The translations under genes were made by a program, and so were the position numbers. Below are positions 45,782 through 56,625 of a DNA stretch of 64,000 nucleotides, one piece after another. Location of the stretch: contig JAYWVB010000012.1 in the NCBI GenBank assembly GCA_039881045.1, forward strand, positions 62,001 to 126,000, read 5' to 3'. The notes under the pieces were generated by a model that saw only the letters and a program-made list of their open reading frames with translations, made no database searches and was not told the origin of the DNA. Positions within the stretch are counted from its first letter, which is position 1; each line of letters opens with the position of its first letter. Source of the stretch: Chaetomium olivaceum. Taxonomy: Eukaryota > Ascomycota > Sordariomycetes > Sordariales > Chaetomiaceae.

Positions 45782-47022
45782 ATGGCTGGAGATTCAAACA
45801 TGATCACCCCTGTAGACCTCACCGAGTCGCAAGCCCCCACCCTTACCATCGTTATCCTTCTGGGCATTACTCTAGCCGTTCTTTGTGTAGCCCTACGTTT
45901 CTATACCCGTATCGCGATTGTCGGGAGAGTTTTCCCCACACTGACTACTGCATCATCGCGGCTTTCGTGAGTGAAAGGCGGGCGCCGGCCGGCAAAACCC
46001 AGCGACTTGCAGCAGTTGCGCTAACGGGTTGTCGATAGGTCGCCGCAGTGGGCTTCACCATCTGTTGCGGTCTATGTAAGCTCAGCTGCAAGCCCCAGTT
46101 ATGCTGTCTTGGCTTTGCCGTCTCGGTACTGACTGGCACCCCGTCAACTTACCTTAGGTCTTCTCCACGGCTTGGGAAGACATGGTGCGGCAATAGCACC
46201 CCACCAATTAACGACGATGCTCAAGGTGAATTTTCCACCCAGCCCCCGGTCGGTTCCCATGTAACGCGACTGACATTGTGTGATAGGTCCAAATTGGCAG
46301 CATATTCTTTTACCATACCTCCCACATGCTCATCAAGTCGTCGATCCTGCTCCAATACATCCGAATCTGCGTTCTTCCCCTCGAGACGCGGATCTGCTAC
46401 ACCGTCATGGCCGTGGTCCTCGTCGAGGGTTTCATATGGATCATAGTCCTCTTCTTAACCTGCGTACCTTTCCGAGCTATGTGGGAAAGGGATGTGCCGG
46501 GGGCGAAGTGCATCAACAGCACGGCGAGCTTCTATGCCTGTGCCGCGTGCCTTATCTTGGCCGACGTCGCCATCCTCATCATCCCTGTGTTCTTGCTCCG
46601 ACATTCGTCGCTGCCTTGGCGTCAGAAGCTGCTGCTGGGAACCGTACTTGCATTTGGTGGAGCGTAAGTGCCCCTTTCCCACCTACCCATCATCCTGGAG
46701 TGTTGTCGTTATGGGAGATTGCTGTGGCTGATGAACTGATGCCATATATCGCCTTTCGCTCTGTAGTGCAGTTATCGCTGCTGTCTTTCGAGTACGCGTC
46801 ATCTACATGGCCACCAATTCCACTGATCCCGCGTGGGACAAAGCACCTAACGCCATGCTGGGCGCGATAGAGGTGGATCTTGGCCTTATATGTTCATCTG
46901 TCGTCACCTTGATGCCATTATTTAGGCGCTGGTTTCCAGGTGCCTGGCCAAGGGGGTTATCCCGCAGCGAGGCCGTTAAACGGGCAAGGATGCCCAACAA
47001 CGCCTCTGGAAGCAGCGATTAG
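45782..47022 (+). CDS. PTH11/SAT4-like rhodopsin-fold membrane protein, one frame break
   Basis: Seven-TM integral membrane protein of the fungal 'rhodopsin domain' group. Segments in order: ILLGITLAVLCVALRFYTRI (TM1), DYCIIAAF, VAAVGFTICCGL (TM2), HGLGRHGAAI, IFFYHTSHMLIKSSILLQYI (TM3, with the conserved K-x-SILL-x-Y), ICYTVMAVVLVEGFIWIIVL (TM4), then a loop with Cys (AKCINS). TM5 is ADVAILIIPVFLLRHSSLPW and TM6 follows as KLLLGTVLAFGGAAVIAAVF. TM7 is IEVDLGLICSSVVTLMPLFR. Introns lie at about 45967-46038, 46073-46157, 46226-46287 and 46663-46767. One base is missing at a CCCC run near 45936, between IVGRVF and DYC. The short C-terminal tail lacks a long cytosolic domain. No CFEM domain is present. 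These proteins are thought to be GPCR-like receptors for surface or host cues. Confidence 0.82.
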
Positions 47023-47311
47023 CTGCAACTGCTCTTCTTTTCTTTCTTTGTAATTGTTTGGGATTGTTAATACGCTACAGTAATTCAATACCGAATCATG
47101 TAATAATTAACTTTAAGATCTTCCATGCTATAAACGGCCTGTGCTCTATTCATGACTTCAAATCCACTAGTACCTGATCCATCTCGGTCCTCACCAGAAC
47201 CGTAACCCAACGCCGGGTAGGACGCCTTTTCAACGTTCTTAAAAACTTAAACAAGACAAAAAAAAGCTAACGTTATATTTCTTCGGCTCAAACGTCTCAA
47301 GCTTGGATCTC
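47023..47311. other. Intergenic
   Basis: 3' flank of the receptor gene; A/T-rich with a possible poly(A) signal (AATAAT near 47101). Nothing else seen. Confidence 0.4.
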
Positions 47312-48250
47312 TCAATCTCCAACCTCAACATACGAGCGCGGGCCGTCCGCAGCAGCCCCAAGGCCAGCGGATGCGGCTCGACGCTGATAGTGTCGAACCC
47401 CTAGATGGCCCCTCGCAGACGGCGACGGCACAATCGACTTCACTAAGCATGAAATACCAGCGCGCCAGCCCAATGAGCGCGCCGAGCCGGTCCGGGTGGT
47501 AGCTGCCACCGCGGGAGCCCATACGCTTTTGGCTCTCAATAACATACACAAGCAGCTCCTCGGCCTCGGCATAGCAGCCATCCTGTACCAGGATACACGC
47601 GAGCGTATACCGTCCACATAAGCGTGCCGATATGATCGCGGCCGAGGGTCCGGTCTATTATGGGAAGGCCCCAGCATATCAGGGTCCTCTACTTCGTCTG
47701 TATGGCCGGAGGCGCTTAAGACGATGGTTAGATTAACCATTGGCGAGGAGTGTATACGAGTACTTATTGCTGAGCCTCGCGCGGCGGACCTCGACTACCT
47801 CGGATATAATATCTATTGTTAACCGTATTCCATTGCCTACCTAGCTGCAAGGCTACTCGGTAAAAGTTCTCTCTAGTAAGTAGCATCCGATTATAGTCCG
47901 GGCTATATAACCTAGGTATACCCGCCTCCGCGAGGGAGTAAAGCTGGAACGCCTCCTCGAAATGGTGTGTCTGCTAGAGCTTCCGCATCTTTATGCCCAA
48001 GGTGTCTCGTAAGGCAACTTTTGAAGGAGAGCGCGCACCGTCGAGGAAATCCTCCCTACTAGTAACTTGTATCGCGATCTTTCTAGTATATCGTTATTTT
48101 ATCTATAATTTGTATAAGGGTTCCACGTGAACTCTACCTAAAACGTTGCTAGCCCGTCTACCCAAACGCGCTTGAGGACTGCTTTAAGTGGCTATTCCTC
48201 GAATCTTATAAAAGCGGCCCCGAGGATATTCTCTCCTAAAATGGAACCTC
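47312..48250 (-). pseudogene. Degenerate TPR (kinesin-light-chain-like) remnant
   Basis: Minus-strand fragments read like TPR_12 repeats of fungal NLRs. Examples are CYAEAEELLVYVIESQKRMG, YHPDRLGALIGLARWYFMLS and, farther upstream, ENFYRVALQLGRQWN and HHFEEAFQLYSLAEAG. They lie in changing frames with several stops and the DNA becomes TA-rich after 47750. This suggests an old NLR 3' end eroded by mutation, possibly RIP. Confidence 0.45.
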
Positions 48251-48370
48251 TTATAGGTTATAGCTTAGAAATGTTCTACTAACTTTAGCAGCGTTTTAAA
48301 CCTTAGGTTAGTGGTAGTTGTTAAGCCTATTATATTAAGGAGTTGGCATAATGTAAATATACCTACTATA
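48251..48370. other. TA-rich flank of the pogo element
   Basis: A/T-rich sequence ending in the dinucleotide TA (48369-48370) that forms the target site of the transposon. Confidence 0.5.
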
Positions 48371-48417
48371 ACGTACTTGCATAACGAAGCGCCCACCATA
48401 ACGAAGCGCCCACTTTT
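48371..48417 (+). repeat. Left TIR with tandem 17-bp motif
   Basis: The TIR contains two adjacent copies of CATAACGAAGCGCCCAC (48380-48396 and 48397-48413), probable transposase-binding sites. Confidence 0.85.
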
Positions 48418-48468
48418 TTACACCTAACAACCTTCCAACTCTATCCTCACTTTTCTCCACACAACAAA

Positions 48469-50113
48469 ATGGAATCTCTTCCAAAAGAAACTCGTATGAT
48501 CCTTGCGCTTGAAGCTCTCAAGAAAGACCCAAACTTTGTCCGAAAAGCTTCTGCGATCTACGAGGTCTCACGAAGCTCGCTCCGCGACCGACGCGCCGGA
48601 AAGCAACCACGACGCGAAATACCAGCCAACCTTCGAAAACTGACTGACTTTGAAGAGCAAGTCCTTCTTGAGAGTACTCGACCTTGATGCGCGAGGATTT
48701 CAGCCCCAGCTCTCGGACCTTCGAGAAATGGCCGATCGCCTTCGGGCCGCACGCGGCGCGTCGGGCGTCGGACCCCGATGGGCAAACGGTTTCGTAAAGC
48801 GACATTCCAAGGTTACGACGCGTTTCCGACGCCGAATCGATTACAAGAGAGCCCAATGCGAAGATCCCGACGTAGTAAACGCGTGGTTTCGGCTCGTACG
48901 CAACGTAATCGATAAATACGCGATCCAAGAGGGGGACATCTACAACTTCGACGAGACTGGGTTCCAGATGGGCATACTTTCGAGTGCAAAGGTCGTGACG
49001 AGCTCCGAGCGACGTGGACGGCCTCGCACAAAGCAGCCTGGCAATCGAGAGTGGGTTACGGTGATCCAAGCTGTGTGTGCGGATGGCTGGGTCGTGCCGC
49101 CGTACTTTGTCGTCAAGGGGAAAAACCACCTCCTCCCTTGGTACCAGGACAGCCGGTTCCAGCCCGAATGGAGAGTCCATACAAGCGAGAATGGCTGGAC
49201 AACAAATGAGATTGGCCTCGATTGGCTAAAACATTTCGACGAGGCTACCAAACGCCGTACGAGAGGGGTACATCGACTGCTCATCCTTGACGGCCACGAA
49301 AGCCACCACTCGTCGACTTCGAAGATTTCTGCAAGGCCAACAACATTGTTACACTTTGCATGCCTCCCATTCTTCCCACTTCTCCAGCCTCTTGATGTTG
49401 GGTGTTTTAGTCCGCTCAAGGCCTCGTACGGCAAGCGGATTGAGCAGATGATGCGGATGCAGATCACCCACATTACGAAGGAGGACTTCTTCGACGCGTT
49501 TGTCGAGGCATTTCACGCTTCAATCACAGCGAACAACATACGAGCGGGCTTTAGAGCAACTGGCCTTGTTCCTTTTGACCCTGAATTGGTAGTTTCTTGC
49601 CTCGACCCTAAGCCACTTACCCCATCTCCTCCAAACTCGCGTCCCGAACAGCCTCGACTTGGGCCCTGAAGACCCCATCCAATGCGTACGACGCGACCAA
49701 GAGCTCCATCACTCTCAAGCGAAGATCGAGAACCATCAAGTAGCTCTCCGACTCACATTTTCGACATCATCGACTTGCAGGCCAAGAGCATCTCAAAATT
49801 GGCACATGAAATGGTGTTACTCCGAGCTGAGGCCCAGGAACTTCGTACAGCAAATGAGCGACTAAGCAAGCGCCGTAGGACAAAGAAAACGCGTCTGCAG
49901 GAAGGAGGATCACTTAGTTTACAAGAGGCAAAGGGTTTGATGGCTGACCGGGGACTTGGTGATAAGGACTGCGAGGAAACGTCAGGGAGTAGTGGTTGTA
50001 TAACAGTGGGTGGGCCACGCATTCGGCTCTGCAGCAACTGCAAGAAGCCCGGCCACAATGCGCGGACATGTCAAGTAGTTTGCGAGATGTCTGAAGACAG
50101 TGACTCCGAGTAG
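48469..50113 (+). pseudogene. Pogo-family transposase, copy 1, frame breaks
   Basis: Starts MESLPKETRMILALEALKKD, followed by a psq-type HTH (VRKASAIYEVSRSSLRDRRA). After a frame change near 48675 comes the CENP-B-type HTH (VGPRWANGFVKRHSK). The DDE catalytic domain has first Asp in NFDETGFQMG, second in LLILDGHESHH and third in LLQPLDVGCFSPLK. A Leu-rich helix (ELRTANERLSKRR) and a CCHC knuckle (LCSNCKKPGHNARTC) end the protein at 50113. About 22 residues at 49312-49381 are read out of frame because three single bases are missing relative to copy 2. A further frame change lies near 49640. The active-site Asps are all encoded, but the reading frame is not continuous. Confidence 0.88.
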
Positions 50114-50173
50114 TTTCAATTGATTTGAGCTGTTGTGGCTGAATTGACTTACACAAAGTGGTTGAGGTCCGGG

Positions 50174-50220
50174 AAAAGTGGGCGCTTCGTTATGGTGGGC
50201 GCTTCGTTATGCAAGTACGT
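50174..50220 (-). repeat. Right TIR of pogo element
   Basis: Exact inverted copy of 48371-48417 including both 17-bp motifs; followed by TA. Confidence 0.88.
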
Positions 50221-51208
50221 TATAGATACTATTCTATAAGTTATAGTGAGCTGGGGCGCGCCCAGCGCAGGGATACTCTTTGCTTGTTCAGGGGTAGGGG
50301 TCTTTTGTTTTTCCGTTTTGCGCGTTGCATTTTCGGCTGGGTATAATAAGGTTCGGGATGGGCCAGTCTCTTGGTCTCAGGCAAGGAATCAGACATCAAG
50401 TTCACCAGCTTTCGGAAGTAAAGGATCCGCCACGATAATGCAACGCAGCGACGTGTGACTGCGCGCTTCTTCCCCTGAACAGAGGGGGGACTCTTGTTTA
50501 TTTGCCTGTCAGATGGTTGCGGGGTAAGTTTGCATCTCGCATGGCTAAACAGTTCATGCACAGAGACAGGAGGTTTTGGTGTTGTGATGCCCTGCGTCCA
50601 GTTTTGCAGATGCAGTCAAACCCAGCACTTGTTCAATGGAACGGGCTCGACGACCAGTAAGAGGACCACGCTTGGCAAGGGGTGCGATATCGTGATCCAG
50701 CACAAATTGTCACCAGAGATATGTAATAGCGATGCAGTAAGGTAGAGAGACCAGTCCTCAGTATATTAAACATCCAGCTAAGGTAAAGGTAGTCACTCGT
50801 TCTTGGGGAGGTTCGTTAGCAGGCAAAAACTCTTTACTAGGAGTATACTTGAAACAGCCTACGTTCAAGCAAAATGCGGCTTTACATCAATCTATGGCTC
50901 AGAAGATCAGATTGTACTTTGCTTGTTGCCAGTTTATGGAAGGAACTGGGACTTTCTCACCATTGAGAGGGACTGGAGGTGGTTATCAGTCATTCGCACG
51001 GTAGAACGGCTTTTTGTCAAGACGAAACCGTCGTCGGCAAGAATACCTAGGTACAGGACAGAGAAAAGCGGTACCTAAGGCCTAGTATTCTTCTCCTAAA
51101 GACGCTCTCCACAGCTACCCAGGCCGGCTGCCACCAACTGACTGCGCCGCTCGTTTCTCCCATCTCAATACCCCGCCTCACTATGCGGCCACATCACCGA
51201 TGGACGCC
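50221..51208. other. Intergenic, about 1 kb
   Basis: No recognisable gene. It contains TTGTTCAGGGGTA (about 50282) and a near-complementary CTTCCCCTGAACAGA (about 50469), a loose inverted repeat of unknown meaning. Confidence 0.4.
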
Positions 51209-52146
51209 TCAAGTAAATCTAATAACATAGGGGCAGGGAGCCTCTCCAAACTCAGAGATGCTCATAGCCAGCACCCTATTGATTTCATCATTCGGAGCGT
51301 TCCACATCATGTCACCGCCGTCCTCCATGACGAGTCCGACGTGGTGAACCGAATCCCAGACCGAGCAGTCACAGGCGCCTCCAAAGAACACAGCGTCTCC
51401 GGCCTTGCGTTGCGACAAGGGGTACTTCGCGTACCCCAGCTCCGCTTGCGTGGCGCAGTACATGAAATTCGTGTTGCGCAGGTTCGGGAAGAGGTCGCGG
51501 CCGGTGACTTGGCAGAGGGCCCAGGAGACGAGACCGGAGCAGTCAAAGCCGATTTCGCCGGCGCCGTCAGAGGTCGGTCCGCTGCAGGAGCCGCCTCCCC
51601 AGACATCTGTTTGTTTTGTTGGCTTGTTGCTCTAACTTCAAAATGACAAAAAGGTGGAACAAAAGGGTGGACGTGACTTACATGGAAGACCAGCCGCCTC
51701 CTTCGCTTTTGCCAGCACTCGCTCACCGACGGTTTGTGAGCCCTTGAGACAGCATTGAATGTCCTGACTTCCGGGACAATAGTTGCCAGGGTCGAAATGT
51801 CCCCCGCTGCACCCGTTGTTGGAGACACTACGACAGAAGCCCGACTGGGTGCCGACCTGGCAGGGAATCTCGACACAGCACTATGAAACATGTTGGTAAG
51901 CCTCGGGATCTGAGAGAGGCACGACCGTTGACCACTGACCTGGACGTCATCGGGATCGTTAGGGCAGAAAGGCTGGGGGTAAGAGATGCCCCGACAGTTG
52001 GACGTCGTCTGGCATGTGCCCGCGCCTTCGGTGCCCTGGCACTTATCTCCGATCGCTCGACCAAATATGCCTTCCTCGGGAGGAAGAGCGACAGCTGGTG
52101 CCACGACAAGGAAAAAAACAAAGAGGAGGGGTGTTAACTGGACCAT
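51209..52146 (-). CDS. Secreted NlpC/P60 cysteine peptidase with two Cys-rich modules
   Basis: Three exons (51940-52146, 51682-51880, 51209-51606) give 267 aa in one frame. The N-terminus MVQLTPLLFVFFLVVAPAVA is a signal peptide. Two related Cys-rich modules follow. Module 1 has CQGTEGAGTCQTTSNC and ends CPNDPDDVQCC. Module 2 has CQVGTQSGFC and ends CPGSQDIQCC. The C-terminal NlpC/P60 domain starts AKEAAGLPYVWGGGSCSG, has the catalytic Cys in FDCSGLVSWAL and the catalytic His in VHHVGLVMEDGG, with Asn in MWNAP as a possible third residue. The family cleaves peptide bonds of bacterial peptidoglycan; secreted fungal members are thought to act on bacteria. It is transcribed divergently from a small Cys-rich protein with a related module, about 970 bp away. 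Confidence 0.9.
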
Positions 52147-53116
52147 TCTGATGTTAAGGTAGGTAGGTGGATAAATTATGATGTCTGATGTCTTTGCGCT
52201 GGGACTGTCGGTTTTGGGGCTTGGGAAACGTCAAACTGGAACCTGGGCATGTAGATCCTTATATACATCACAAGTTTCCATCAAGTTCGTACGGCAATAG
52301 TCCAGCTGTGTAAAGATGCGAAGCATCCATTAACCTGAGTGCCTTGGCCTGTTGGTGGCACTATCCCCATCACATGAATCTCTGCTTGGAAGACTGAGTG
52401 CTTGATGTCATGGCAGCGGTGCCATTCAGCTCCCTTGGTCAACTCGCCGTATCAAACCCAATCACCCGGCCCAATATTATGCAAATAGTTGGCCCGTCTT
52501 ACAATCTTTGAGGCCAACGAGGTTCATCGCTACCTTGCTTGTCAACCCTCAACAGACTCTAACTGACATTCGTGTTCGTTATGGTGACTAGATCTGGCAG
52601 GCAGAAGCCATCGTCAATGCGTGGTAAGCACTAGCCGCGGAGACTTCATATGTTGACCGAATTTCATATATCCCACGTTGCATGCAGCAGGGGCAGAATG
52701 TGGAGAGCAAAGTCTAGACACAGCCAGCTAGACCCTCGTTGGGGAACACCACCTTCCTGACAGAGACTAGGGGTCTCAGAATCATAACGAAGCTTGGGCT
52801 CTTAACAACGCAGCCTTGCCTTGGCGGCAAACTCCTGTGAGTTAATCGGCGACTTGGCAGCGTCGACAAGGAACACACCGGTAGTGACCATGAGCCAGTC
52901 ACGGTCCACGATAGCTGAACGTTTTGACTGGATCAAGGATGATGCCCAAATACAGTCAAGAGTAGGTGCCTTGTCTCTTGTTGTGGCCATTTAAACCAAC
53001 TCCCACCGGCTCTTCCAGTCCTCAAAAGACCGGACCCAACATCATCTGTCTCTTATCTCGCAACATCACCGTTCTATTCACCAACAAGCTTCTGCACGCT
53101 ACACGGATAAACCAAA
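52147..53116. other. Divergent promoter region of two secreted-protein genes
   Basis: 970 bp between the NlpC/P60 gene (minus) and the small Cys-rich gene (plus). A TATATACA near 52260 sits about 115 bp upstream of the NlpC/P60 start. No gene is recognised. Confidence 0.5.
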
Positions 53117-53513
53117 ATGAAGGCCTTCGTTCTCCTGTCTCTCTTTTCCCCCCCCACCGCGGTCTTCGCGGCTGTCGGCGGTCGATGCTCCGGCAACTGG
53201 AACACCGACCAGTGCATCTGCCTCGACCACAACGTGTGCCGTCAATATGGCGGCACCCCCATTCAGGGCTCTCCTGGAAACTACCCATGCCCCAGCGACG
53301 CGGATAACATTTGGGGTTGCACCGTTTACGACCACTGCCCCGGCAAGGACAGTTCGACCGGTTGTGTCTGGCGGAGTGGTTGCACCGGAAATATCATCGG
53401 TAGGATGAGTCCCTGATTGCTAGACATATTTAGATCTGAGACAGGAAACTAACTATTCTACAGATCCCGTCTGCCCTGGTGGGAACGATTTCGTCTGCTG
53501 TGATTTCTACTAG
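53117..53513 (+). CDS. Small secreted Cys-rich protein, 110 aa
   Basis: Two exons (53117-53399 and 53464-53513, intron 64 bp) give 110 aa. The N-terminus MKAFVLLSLFSPPTAVFA is a signal peptide with likely cleavage after VFA. The mature part has 12 Cys in about 92 residues. It includes GRCSGNWNTDQCICLDHNVC, YPCPSDADNIWGC and the ending CPGGNDFVCCDFY. The last pattern (CPGG-x-DF-V-CC) matches the module ends CPNDPDDVQCC and CPGSQDIQCC of the divergent NlpC/P60 protein. It therefore looks like a free-standing version of that module, repeated twice. Function unknown; a wall-binding or effector role is possible. Confidence 0.8.
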
Positions 53514-56500
53514 GGGACTGGGAAGATTGGAGGGAGAGTTTAGCGCATGTGTATCCTGGTGATGTTGCGACTGGATACACCAGCCATTTGCCACTTTCAG
53601 GTAGTCACTCGTTTCGTCACTGTCAGTAGGGCCCTACTGGAGACAATCTCGCTCCTTGAACTGCCCTGTTTTGAAGGGAAAGTTGATAGCTGAATTGCAT
53701 TCTCTTTTTGGCTGGTGATTGTTGTTTGGCTCGTCGATGACCGGGAGTGACTGTTCACTTTGTCAACGTCACGTTAAAGTGTCACCAATGTAACCGCCTT
53801 ACTGGGCTGATACAACGTCTTGGCTACAGATTGGGTGGCATTGGGGGGGAGGTGAGATCATGCGCCCTACACCAGCATACGATAGCTTAGGTAAGTCCCG
53901 TCACCCGAAGGATGACTGGACCGAGAGAATTCGGGCCTGTCACAAACCTAGGCCCATGATCTACACAATAAGTCAAACCCAGCACACCGGGTGGAAAGTT
54001 TGGATCCAATGGAACGCTAGTACCGTGCCAAGGTGGGGATCTTGTGTAGTGTGATTCTCTAGTGTAGGTATGTACTACACACACGACGACTTCACAAACG
54101 CAACAACTTCCTTTTTTGGTCAGTCTAGCGCCACACCGCACCTTTTCCTACTTCAATTGCTTTTCCCGGCCTTGGGTGGTTGATCATTGCCATTGTCGCC
54201 TCCGTGCCCCCAGCACAAATCCAACGGTCCTTCTCATCGTTGATGGTCAGCAACGACTGTGGTCAGGCTTTCCCCGCCTCCTGGGCATTGGATGACTGCT
54301 TTTTTGCGTTGAATACAGCTGAGTCCCGCTCAATGCACACCCTGTACTGTTGGCCAAGCGGAGGGGGCGCCACACCGATCTTTAGCATCAACTTCCGTAC
54401 GACGAACCACAGCAACATGTGCTCAAGGGTTTTGTACGTAATAGGGTGATCACATTTTAACGACATGAGCAAGGGTTTGCCCGCGGACTTAGTGATGTGC
54501 TGTGGCAAGCATAAACTGGAGGAGGAGGGTCGGGAGACGTAACGTAACAATGCGTGCTTCAGAGAGACCATGTTGACGGAGTGCGTCGGTTGTCGTTTCG
54601 GACGCGGATGCAGAAGGCGAGTGGTGTGGAGATTTACTCCAAGGCCTCGTCCCAAAGGGTCGTGAGACTCTTCAGGATTGGCTCGGAGTAGCAGAAATGC
54701 AGGTTTTCATTACGTTTCTGTAGTAGCAACCACAGCGCCAATTTGCGGGCATTGTGTTAACTATGGCCAAGTTCGTAATTCTCCCCAACTTCCACCAATG
54801 TAGACAGACCGAAGTTGAAAAAGTAAGCCCACTCTAATCAGACAGTCGGAGATCAAAGTGTGGTCAAGGTCTCAGTACAACGGTCAGCCTGCAGGAGGTG
54901 AGATTGTTGATTGGAGTCTAAACAAGGCAATGAACTTTATTCTAGATCAACTGCCATGACTCGTTCTAGAGACGAGACGCAACACTTGGCACACACATGT
55001 ATGTACCCAGCTCGAAATCCACCTGGTCCTGTTGTCGACGAAATATACTGAATCTGATTTAACACGGTGGTGCTGTACTCATCATAGGCAACATCCAGTC
55101 TTTTTCAATGCATGTATTTCAAGTTTTCAACTTCAAATGAACTTGTCTATTGATTCGTGTTGTTGTGTTGTATACGCACCGGCATTTTACAATAGTTTCT
55201 GTATGGACATGCCCGCACCGCTCTTGATTGCTGCTTTACAGGTATGTAGCTGGGGGTGTGTGCTTCGTATTCGTCGTTTGCTTGCTGTCGAAGAGTTGGA
55301 GCCCTGCAAACATCCTCGGTCTTCAATACCTCGTTTGCTTTTGAATCCTCATTGGCTGGAGGTACGGAGGTTGCGTGCAGGCCCTGGGAATGATCGGGCA
55401 TCATGAGGCTCGGATTGGTCGAGAGAAAGTCAGCCGCAACACCGCAACTCTGCAGGAAAGAGAGAGGGCAAAGCCGGGGGGGTTGCAAGCCGAGCTGCAT
55501 GCAGTGTATTGGGGTGGTCTGCACGCCCTGTGCCCCGCCTTCTTTCAGACCGCCACCACCGCTCTTTTGGCCTGGGCACACGTGCGGCAAGCAGGTTTTG
55601 ATCTAGAGGCGGAGGTTGGGGGAGCCGCGTTCGCTCCATGTCACTCACCCCGCTTGTTCAGACCGGGACCGACGATGCAGAAGTAAGCCGAACGGAGTCT
55701 TGGAAGCTGTGGGGTATAGACGATGTGACAAGTCCCGGGTTATCGACATGAGATCGTTTGAACTCAGTTACTAACAGTTTCAAGTCACCGCAACAAACCG
55801 TTACACAAGTCACCCAGGCCGCAAAGTCCACCGTCCACACCCGAACCCGATTCACGGCGTGGCACAAATTGATGCCGGGATGGTTCCCTGTAAACACTGC
55901 CCGGTGACAGGGTTCGGACGATTTGCAAGGTCTTATTCAGCGCCACCGGTTGCACGATTCGTAGGAGGCTCGCGATGTTTTCCACGAAAACCTAAGTCGT
56001 TGGTGGCTCCCAAATGAGAGAGGGGAGCGTATCAGCGCTCGTTGCACCGGAGGGTTTCGTCAATATTGGGAGTAGCATTGATTGGCCCATGACGGCATGA
56101 GCAAGTCAGCACTGAGCTTCGGAGGCGGACGCAGTTGGTTCACATCCATTCCAAACAGGGTACGGGAATCCGAGGCCGAATCCGAGCGCTAAAAAATGTA
56201 TCAGCGTCGTGGATGCGTGGGACGCGTTCTGGGGGACCTGATGAGCATGAATGAAGTAGAACGGGCGACGCGTTCCGGCTTCCGTTGCCGGCGCCGGTGG
56301 TAGTCGGCACGGAGACAAGCCTCGGTCCGGGAATGCGAATGGGATCTCGTCCGCAAAAAAAATAAGCTTAAGGTAGGACTGGAGCATGAATCCGGGGCTC
56401 CGGCATTGGCTTCCCCGCTTTTCCCGGCATCACGTCATCGTCATCGGACGATGGCCGGATTCTAAAACCGACTTCTCTGCTGCCAAGCTGCCCCGGATCT

Positions 56501-56625
56501 ACATCATTTTTGACCTCCCTCGCCCACAGTCAGCCTCCAATTATCCCTTACATATCAATAGCCCATAACCGACGTCCTAGCAAAACCCCAATCCAGCCCC
56601 CCAAAAAAATCAAGCCTCCAACAAA
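53514..56625. other. Intergenic, 3.1 kb, no gene supported
   Basis: The longest gene-free stretch. Several open frames of 60-150 codons overlap on both strands (for example 54263-54655 minus and 55147-55590 minus) but none has a domain, signal peptide or intron-consistent extension. The region may hold undetected small genes or decayed repeats. Confidence 0.4.

Larger units (their letters stand above)
48371..50220 (+). mobile_element. Pogo-like (Tc1/mariner superfamily) DNA transposon, full length
   Basis: 1850-bp element with 47-bp terminal inverted repeats (48371-48417 and 50174-50220, starting ACGTACTTGCATAACG) and TA on both outer sides (48369-48370 and 50221-50222), the expected target duplication. 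It encodes a transposase with HTH and DDE domains and a zinc knuckle. Confidence 0.92.

Noticed and set aside
50280..50485. Loose inverted repeat TTGTTCAGGGG / CCCCTGAACA as a small transposon
   Set aside because: Only about 11 bp match, with no target duplication and no further pairing.
54263..54655. 130-codon minus-strand frame
   Set aside because: Composition is irregular, no domain or signal peptide, and an equally long plus-strand frame overlaps it.
55147..55590. 147-codon minus-strand frame
   Set aside because: No motif or intron support, and competing frames overlap it on the other strand.
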